From Dyella sp. EPa41 (GTDB lineage: Bacteria; Pseudomonadota; Gammaproteobacteria; Xanthomonadales; Rhodanobacteraceae), in the NCBI RefSeq assembly GCF_016586165.1, contig NZ_BCPR01000009.1, positions 1-64,000 on the forward strand: a stretch of 64,000 nt of DNA, written 5' to 3'. The notes under the pieces were generated by a model that had not been told where the DNA came from, ran no database searches, and saw only the letters and a program-made list of their open reading frames with translations. Every line of letters begins with the position of its first letter. Position 1 is the stretch's first letter. Both the position numbers and the translations under genes were made by a program. Shown in pieces: positions 59,401-64,000 of the stretch.

Positions 59401-59611
59401 CCGGGGCGCCCGAGTCGATGGCCCACTGTTTGCGGCGGAACTCGATCGCGTTGCCTGTGGCGAACGCGTTCGCCAGGCAGGACAGGCAGCACAGCGCGAA
59501 AAACAGCCGTCGCCATGCGCGCCAGATAGCCGGCGCAGTAGCGTGTGCGCGGTCCCGCGCGGGCGTGCCTCCCGGTTGCTGGAGCGCCTCTCGCCGGCCA
59601 ACCATCGTCAT
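56492..59611 (-). CDS. sensor histidine kinase with periplasmic beta-propeller and Y_Y_Y domain
   Basis: This 1039-residue kinase begins with a signal/TM segment (LFFALCCLSCLANAFATG). A long region of repeated propeller strands follows (for example IWALAQDGGGYLWLGTGNGL and SLWIGFYYGGASI) typical of Reg_prop proteins. A Y_Y_Y domain (GFRYRLDGVDAGWQ) comes next, then one membrane helix (about WFALACALAFLALVFLFIAW). The cytoplasmic part is a HisKA_3 kinase with His829 in ARDIHDTLLQGIQG and an ATPase domain ending GHWGVTGMRERA. It signals to the divergent regulator at 59771. GGAG precedes the ATG at 59611. Confidence 0.92.
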   Translation of the reverse strand: MTMVGRREALQQPGGTPARDRAHATAPAIWRAWRRLFFALCCLSCLANAFATGNAIEFRRKQWAIDSGAPADIWALAQDGGGYLWLGTGNGLYRFDGVRFERFEPRPDEAFPSHDITALKMMPDGSLWIGFYYGGASIKRGRHLSHYAPGEAFPSGMVYSFAQTRDGSLWAATEGGLARFDGKQWHTAGDDWSYPAGHADWVLATRDGTLWVTTGEKLLFLRPGATRFEATDQRVYRNSTIAQAPDGTLWLSDHDHGTRALPGLDADHPRLGTQGLDADDVSWSHRLLFDRQGNLWGTGVDNGGIYRVADYTHVEHGKTLQRADMADLVDRGNGLMTNRTVPLLEDAEGTIWAGTNMGLVSFHRNNVKVPTDVPLGAASNYAMTVDDAGTPWIINNGTLWRIDPQSATRVRSDLHDIHSASFDRDGNLWMVGRHDLYRLHADTLENLPWPAGTTIVNALAIDRAGEPWLAFADHGLYHLENGRFVHKALSPALEGLTPNSLAVDDAGHLWLGYPDSQLAEFDGRQTRIYTRADGLHLGHITVVQPLADEVLIGGELGMARLRAGRVQSIVIADNDVFSGISGIVKAPNGDLWLNAGKGVVRLAAHEAETAFDHPGYRPAYRLFDYDDGLPGIALQAAMTPTAFGDGRHNLWFLTNQGPAWIQPDHLFANRLPPPVEILGLTADGKRRALTDHLTLPKGTDNVQIQYTAASLAIPSRVGFRYRLDGVDAGWQDAGTRREAFYSNLGPGTYRFRVIAANDDGLWNTRGAELTFTIAPWFYQTIWFALACALAFLALVFLFIAWRMRRAAERVHLKLTERMDERERIARDIHDTLLQGIQGLLLRLQALVSGMAPGDRNTAALKDAITQAREMVIEGRGKIISLRGDGPEYTELVQSLLAVGENLASLYQTAFHIRSEGKTLPILPSAFDEILDIVREGIRNAFLHAQASRIDVLVAYEARQLRIMVEDDGSGIDPKALRKAAERGHWGVTGMRERAAKLGAKLEFRHRAPHGTELTLTVPCRVAFRDDTTRGATRGRRVAS

Positions 59612-59770
59612 GCTTCTCCACTGCCTGCGGACATGAAGCATAGCGATCGCGTGCGTACGCGGCGAGCAAAATCACCCGATCGGGCATTGATCGCCGTCGG
59701 TCGTGCCAACATAGTGGCCGCGCCATCGAAGCCCCGCGAGGCAGACGACGGATGGCGCGCAGGAGGAGTC

Positions 59771-60406
59771 ATGGTGACAGGCGGCGCAGACCGCATCCGG
59801 GTGCTGATCGCCGATGACCATCCCATCATGCGCGATGGCATCGCCGTGGCCCTGGAAAGCAGTCCCGACATGGACGTGGTCGGCCAGGCCGCGGATGGCG
59901 CGGAGGCCATCGTCCGCTTCCGCGAGCTGCACCCCGACGTGGCCCTGATCGACCTGCAGATGCCGGGCGTCGACGGCCTGCAGGCCATTCACGCGATCAG
60001 CGCGGAATTTCCGCAGGCGCGCATCATCGTGCTCACGTCCTATCCGGGCGACGCCCGCGTCAAGCGCGCGCTCACGCTGGGCGCGAATGCCTACATGCTC
60101 AAGACCGCGACGCGCGAGGAGATCCTTGGCGCGATCCGCTCGGTGATGAACGGCCGCCGCGTGGTCGCCACGGAGGTGGCGGGCGAGATCGCCTCCCACG
60201 CCTGGTCGGAAATGCTCAGCGATCGTGAGCTGAGCGTGCTTCGGCTGGTCGCGACGGGCCACACCAACAAGCGCATCGCCGACATCCTCTGCGTGTCCGA
60301 AGACACGGTCAAGGCGCGCCTCAAGAACATCATGACCAAGCTCGGCGCGCTGGACCGCACGCACGCGGTGACGCTGGCGCGCAACCGCGGCTTCTTCGAC
60401 GGCTGA
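59771..60406 (+). CDS. NarL/FixJ-family response regulator
   Basis: This 211-residue regulator has a receiver domain with acidic pocket ADDHP and phospho-acceptor Asp61 (ALIDLQMPG), and a LuxR-type helix-turn-helix (LSDRELSVLRLVATGHTNKR). AGGAGGAG precedes the ATG at 59771. It is divergent from the sensor kinase and is the likely partner. The stimulus is probably a carbohydrate, as for other propeller-type sensors, but this is inference. Confidence 0.95.
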   Translation: MVTGGADRIRVLIADDHPIMRDGIAVALESSPDMDVVGQAADGAEAIVRFRELHPDVALIDLQMPGVDGLQAIHAISAEFPQARIIVLTSYPGDARVKRALTLGANAYMLKTATREEILGAIRSVMNGRRVVATEVAGEIASHAWSEMLSDRELSVLRLVATGHTNKRIADILCVSEDTVKARLKNIMTKLGALDRTHAVTLARNRGFFDG

Positions 60407-60713
60407 CCCCTTGTTGTAACAGCGATGCAACAAGGCCTCGCATGCGCCCGCGATACCGGCGCGTGTACCTGATCGGGTAGCGAAGAATTCCTACCTTGGG
60501 GCATACGGTCTCGCCGTTGCGACGACAGAATAAGCGACACGTTCGCTCTTCCCCGCAGTTCACTTCGCCCAGACCGGCCACGCCGCATCGTCAGCGACCG
60601 GTTCCGCAACGGCGGCCCATGGATGAGCGCTTCCATGCCGATCAGTGAACCGGTTTTTGCCTTCGTCTTCCCCGGCGCCACGGCGCTTCCTCAACCCGCA
60701 CGGACATCCCACT
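60407..60713. other. intergenic region after the response regulator
   Basis: This 307-base gap has a stem-loop right after the regulator stop (CCTTGTTG, 60409-60416, with CAACAAGG, 60428-60435, and an 11-base loop). A weaker dyad, GGTAG at 60476-60480 with CTACC at 60491-60495, lies farther on. It presumably also carries the promoter of the hydrolase group. No coding is recognisable. Confidence 0.5.
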
Positions 60714-61535
60714 ATGAGTACGATCACGACGAAAGACGGGACGCAGATCTATTACAAGGACTGGGGACAGGGTCAGCCTGTCGTGTTTTCCCATGGCTGG
60801 CCGCTGTCGGCGGATGCCTGGGACGCGCAGATGCTGTTTCTCAGCTCGCAGGGCTTCCGCACCATCGCGCACGATCGTCGCGGCCACGGCCGTTCCAGCC
60901 AGCCGTGGAACGGCAACGACATGGACACCTACGCGGACGACCTTGCCGCGCTGATCGAAACGCTCGATCTCAAGAACATCGTGCTGGTGGGTCATTCCAC
61001 CGGTGGCGGTGAGGTGGCGCACTACATCGGCCGCCACGGCAACGCGCGCGTGGCGAAGATCGTGCTGATCGGCGCGGTGCCGCCCATCATGGTGAAGACG
61101 GCGAACAACCCGGGCGGCCTGCCGATCGAGGTGTTCGACGGTATCCGGGCGAACACGCTGGCCGACCGCTCGCAGTTCTTCAAGGACCTGTCGGGTCCGT
61201 TCTTCGGCGCCAACCGGCCCGGTTCGAAGGCCACCCAGGGCATGCGCGATTCGTTCTGGCTGCAGGGCATGATGGGCAGCCTGAAGGGCCACTACGACTG
61301 CATCAAGCAGTTCTCCGAGGTGGACTACACGCCGGACCTGCAGAAGATCGACGTGCCTGCGCTGGTGATCCACGGCGATGACGACCAGATCGTGCCGATC
61401 GATGCATCCGGTCGCCTGTCGGCCAAGATCATCAAGAACGCCACGCTGAAGGTCTATCCGGGGGCGCCGCATGGCCTCACCGCCACCCACCAGGAACAGG
61501 TCAACAAGGACCTGCTCGATTTCATCCGTTCCTGA
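60714..61535 (+). CDS. alpha/beta hydrolase, non-heme chloroperoxidase-like
   Basis: This 273-residue alpha/beta hydrolase matches the cofactor-free chloroperoxidase/esterase group. The nucleophile elbow is GHSTGGGE with Ser95, the acid is in [10 protein letters not shown] and the His in [11 protein letters not shown]. The oxyanion region is [12 protein letters not shown] and [12 protein letters not shown]. These enzymes hydrolyse esters and can make peracids in vitro. The ATG at 60714 is chosen because the conserved fold starts there. It is the first gene of a run with an isochorismatase-like gene and a XapX gene. Confidence 0.9.
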   Translation: MSTITTKDGTQIYYKDWGQGQPVVFSHGWPLSADAWDAQMLFLSSQGFRTIAHDRRGHGRSSQPWNGNDMDTYADDLAALIETLDLKNIVLVGHSTGGGEVAHYIGRHGNARVAKIVLIGAVPPIMVKTANNPGGLPIEVFDGIRANTLADRSQFFKDLSGPFFGANRPGSKATQGMRDSFWLQGMMGSLKGHYDCIKQFSEVDYTPDLQKIDVPALVIHGDDDQIVPIDASGRLSAKIIKNATLKVYPGAPHGLTATHQEQVNKDLLDFIRS

Positions 61536-61592
61536 TCGTTCCATGGTCCCGGCACGCGCACGTGCCGGGACCGTGCCAGAGGGGTATTTTTC

Positions 61593-62246
61593 ATGGCCAT
61601 CCAAGCCAGCCCGACGCCGGGCAAGCAACTGCTCACGCCGATGGATCACGCGCTGATCCTGATCGACTTCCAGTCGCAGATGTCGTTTGCAACCCATTCC
61701 ATCGATGCCGTCAGCCTGCGCACCAATGCGGCGCTGGTGGCCAACGCCGCCGCCAGCTTCAAGGTGCCGACCATTCTCACCACCGTGGCGGAGAAATCCT
61801 TCTCGGGCCCGATGTTCAGCGAAGTGACCGATCCGTTCCCCGGCCAGGCGCTGCTGGACCGCACGTCCATGAATACCTGGGAAGACGCGGCCGTGATCGG
61901 CGAGGTGAACCGCATCGGCAAGAGCCGCCTGGTTTTCGCCGGCCTCTGGACCTCGGTGTGCATCGTCGGGCCCACGCTGTCCGCGCTTGACCAGGGCTTC
62001 GAGGTGTACGTGATCGCCGATGCATGCGGCGATGTCTCGGCCGAAGCGCACAACCGCGCCATGGAACGCATGATCCAGGCCGGCGTGCGGCCGATGACCT
62101 CGGTGCAGTACCTGCTGGAGCTACAGCGCGACTGGGCGCGTAGCGAAACGTACGAAAGCACCACGGGCATCGCCAGGCGGTTTGCGGGTGCCTACGGGCT
62201 GGGCATCACCTATGCCAAGGCGATGTTTGGCGGCCACGAAGGTTGA
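61593..62246 (+). CDS. isochorismatase-like hydrolase (YcaC type)
   Basis: This 217-residue cysteine hydrolase has the triad Asp25 (LILIDFQSQM), Lys68 (VAEKSFSG) and Cys123 (LWTSVCIVGP) of the isochorismatase-like family. It most resembles YcaC-type members of unknown substrate. It lies 57 bases after the alpha/beta hydrolase and 52 bases before the XapX gene, suggesting one operon. Confidence 0.92.
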   Translation: MAIQASPTPGKQLLTPMDHALILIDFQSQMSFATHSIDAVSLRTNAALVANAAASFKVPTILTTVAEKSFSGPMFSEVTDPFPGQALLDRTSMNTWEDAAVIGEVNRIGKSRLVFAGLWTSVCIVGPTLSALDQGFEVYVIADACGDVSAEAHNRAMERMIQAGVRPMTSVQYLLELQRDWARSETYESTTGIARRFAGAYGLGITYAKAMFGGHEG

Positions 62247-62298
62247 AGCGATGCCGGCGGGTCATCCGCCGGTTCGCGTGACGTTGCGGGAATTCCCG

Positions 62299-62580
62299 AT
62301 GAAACCGTATCTGTTTTCGCTTGGCGCCGGCCTGCTGGTCGGCATCATCTACAGCTTGTTGAACGTGCGCTCGCCGGCGCCGCCGGTGATCGCCCTGGTC
62401 GGGTTGCTCGGCATTCTGGTCGGCGAGCAGATTCCTCCGCTGGTGAAACACCTGTGGCGGCACGAGGCGGTGGGCACCAGCTGGGTGCGCGGCCACGTGA
62501 AGCCGCACATGTTCGGCACCCTGCCGGGCCCGAAGCCGGTGGTCGCCGCGCGTGATGCGGGCAAGGACCGGCATTCATGA
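62299..62580 (+). CDS. XapX domain protein
   Basis: This 93-residue protein contains the XapX signature: two membrane helices in FSLGAGLLVGIIYSLLNVRS and PAPPVIALVGLLGILVGEQI, followed by a His/Pro-rich tail. Such small proteins occur beside hydrolase genes in proteobacteria; the function is unknown. The ATG at 62299 has GGGAA ahead. Its stop overlaps the following amidohydrolase start by four bases (ATGA). Confidence 0.88.
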   Translation: MKPYLFSLGAGLLVGIIYSLLNVRSPAPPVIALVGLLGILVGEQIPPLVKHLWRHEAVGTSWVRGHVKPHMFGTLPGPKPVVAARDAGKDRHS

Positions 62581-64000
62581 ATACAGCGAATGCAGCGCCC
62601 GGGTGGATCATTCATGGCGGGCGCTTCGCCACGCTCGATCGGTCCAGGCCGGAAGCGGATGCGGTGGCGATCACCGATGGCCGCTTCAGCGCCGTGGGCA
62701 GTGCTGCCGAGATCATGCCGCTGGCCGGCCCGCAGACGCGGCTGATCGACCTGCGCGGTCGCCGGGCCTTGCCGGGCCTGATCGACAACCACCTGCACAT
62801 CATCCGCGGTGGCCTCAATTACAACCTGGAGTTGCGCTGGGATGGCGTGCGTTCGCTTGCTGACGCGATGGCCATGCTCAAGGCACAGGTGGCGATCACG
62901 CCGGCGCCGCAATGGGTGCGCGTGGTGGGTGGCTTCACCGAACACCAGTTCGCCGAGAAGCGCCTGCCCACCATCGCCGAACTCAATGCGGTGGCGCCGG
63001 ATACACCGGTGTTCCTGCTGCACCTGTATGACCGCGCCATCCTCAACGGCGCCGCGCTGCGTGCCGTGGGCTACACGAAGGACACGCCCGAGCCGCCCGG
63101 CGGCGAGATCACGCGCGATGGGGCGGGCAACCCGACGGGCCTGCTGCTGGCCAGGCCCAATGCGGCCATCCTGTACGCGACCCTGGCCAAGGGGCCGAAG
63201 CTGCCGTTCGATTACCAGCTCAACTCCACGCGCCATTTCATGCGCGAATTGAATCGCCTCGGTGTCACCGGTGCGATCGATGCCGGCGGCGGCTTCCAGA
63301 ATTACCCGGAAGACTATGCCGTCATCGAGAAGCTGGCGGCGCACGACCAGCTCACCATCCGCTTGGCGTACAACCTGTTCACGCAGAAGCCCAGGCAGGA
63401 AAAGGACGATTTCCTGAACTGGACGCGGACGTCCAAGTACAAGCAGGGTGACGATTACTTCCGCCACAACGGCGCCGGCGAGATGCTGGTGTTCTCCGCG
63501 GCCGATTTCGAGGATTTCCGCCAGCCGCGCCCCGACATGCCGCCCCAGATGGAAGGCGACCTGGAAGAGGTGGTGCGCATCCTGGCGGAGAACCGCTGGC
63601 CGTGGCGCATGCATGCGACCTACGACGAAACCATCAGCCGCGCGCTGGATGTGTTCGAGAAGGTCCACCGCGATATTCCGCTGGACGGACTGCATTGGTT
63701 CTTCGACCACGCCGAGACGATTTCGGAGCGTTCGATCGATCGCATCGCGGCCCTGGGCGGCGGCGTGGCCGTGCAGCATCGCATGGCCTACCAGGGCGAA
63801 TATTTCGTGGAGCGCTATGGGGCGGCCGCGGCACAGGCTACGCCGCCGGTGGCGCGCATCCTCGAGAAGGGCGTGAAGACCTCGGCGGGTACCGATGCCA
63901 CGCGCGTGGCCTCGTACAACCCCTGGGTGTCGCTGGCGTGGCTGATCACCGGCAAGACCGTGGGTGGCCTCGGCATCTATCCGCGCCGCAACTGCCTCGA
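62577..64000 (+). CDS. YtcJ-like amidohydrolase, partial at the window edge
   Basis: At least 474 codons of a YtcJ-type amidohydrolase run off the right edge. PGLIDNHLHIIRGGL has the metal-binding H-x-H, WRMHATYDETISRALDVFE and FFDHAETISER follow, and AGTDATRVASYNPW supplies the Asp. It is a close relative of the gene at 34178-35992, with long identical runs, for example in GAGEMLVFSAADFE, WPWRMHATYDETISRAL and the stretch QHRMAYQGEYFVERYGAAAA. It is translationally coupled to the XapX gene. Confidence 0.9.
   Translation, partial: MNTANAAPGWIIHGGRFATLDRSRPEADAVAITDGRFSAVGSAAEIMPLAGPQTRLIDLRGRRALPGLIDNHLHIIRGGLNYNLELRWDGVRSLADAMAMLKAQVAITPAPQWVRVVGGFTEHQFAEKRLPTIAELNAVAPDTPVFLLHLYDRAILNGAALRAVGYTKDTPEPPGGEITRDGAGNPTGLLLARPNAAILYATLAKGPKLPFDYQLNSTRHFMRELNRLGVTGAIDAGGGFQNYPEDYAVIEKLAAHDQLTIRLAYNLFTQKPRQEKDDFLNWTRTSKYKQGDDYFRHNGAGEMLVFSAADFEDFRQPRPDMPPQMEGDLEEVVRILAENRWPWRMHATYDETISRALDVFEKVHRDIPLDGLHWFFDHAETISERSIDRIAALGGGVAVQHRMAYQGEYFVERYGAAAAQATPPVARILEKGVKTSAGTDATRVASYNPWVSLAWLITGKTVGGLGIYPRRNCL

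Noticed and set aside
60409-60435. Stem-loop after the response regulator as an intrinsic terminator
   Set aside because: The 8-bp stem is clear but it is AT-rich with an 11-base loop and no T-run follows, so it is mentioned only as a structure in the gap.

Overview
The window is a GC-rich bacterial chromosome segment with dense, mostly intact coding. Tryptophan-halogenase-like and TonB-receptor genes, a LacI-controlled glucosidase locus, XapX-type small proteins, a cco operon with an FNR regulator, and short GC-rich intergenic dyads (core GGAGCGCACCCTGTGCGCGA) together suggest a gammaproteobacterium of the Xanthomonadales, most likely Rhodanobacteraceae (Luteibacter/Dyella/Rhodanobacter-like). 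This is inferred from gene content, not from a marker gene. I see no rRNA, tRNA, phage, insertion sequence or CRISPR array.

Layout. 1-849: gene-free and repeat-rich, with stacked hairpins, a 60-bp direct repeat and copies of a 24-bp dyad element. 850-7465: housekeeping genes moeB (with rhodanese domain), a GNAT acetyltransferase, folD, guaB, guaA and a gamma-glutamylcyclotransferase-like gene. 7482-14515: an NmrA/SDR oxidoreductase pair divergent from a LysR regulator, an MFS transporter, tadA, and a minus-strand HAD phosphatase / sirtuin / CHAD-protein group. 14825-22998: a LacI regulator, a secreted GH3 glucosidase, a TonB-dependent receptor and a flavin-dependent halogenase. Three identical palindromes (TGACAGCGCTGTCA) lie in front of the glucosidase and the receptor, which indicates a sugar-responsive uptake locus.

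23167-32101 is a low-oxygen and nitric-oxide module: an FNR-type regulator with all four cluster cysteines, a cbb3 oxidase operon (ccoN-O-Q-P, a short FixH-like gene, ccoI, ccoS), a 7Fe ferredoxin, and nnrS with a group-III truncated hemoglobin. FNR-box-like sites precede ccoN, the ferredoxin gene and nnrS. 32234-41439: an SDR oxidoreductase, a frameshifted outer-membrane protein gene, a YtcJ-like amidohydrolase, a phosphate-type porin, phosphoketolase plus acetate kinase, and a BON-domain protein. 41541-47606: a periplasmic molybdenum aldehyde oxidoreductase (tri-heme cytochrome, large and [2Fe-2S] subunits) divergent from its likely maturation genes (xdhC-like and mocA-like). 47640-56485: a secreted amidohydrolase, a thiolase, msrB, a DksA-like protein without zinc cysteines, a second TonB receptor and a stand-alone EF-G. 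56492-60406: a large propeller-type sensor kinase divergent from a NarL-type regulator. 60714-64000: a chloroperoxidase-like hydrolase, an isochorismatase-like hydrolase, a XapX protein and a close paralogue of the amidohydrolase at 34178. This last gene runs off the right edge.

Many long overlapping open frames on the opposite strand are by-products of high GC and were not called. Start codons were chosen from Shine-Dalgarno spacing and family start positions where these could be judged.
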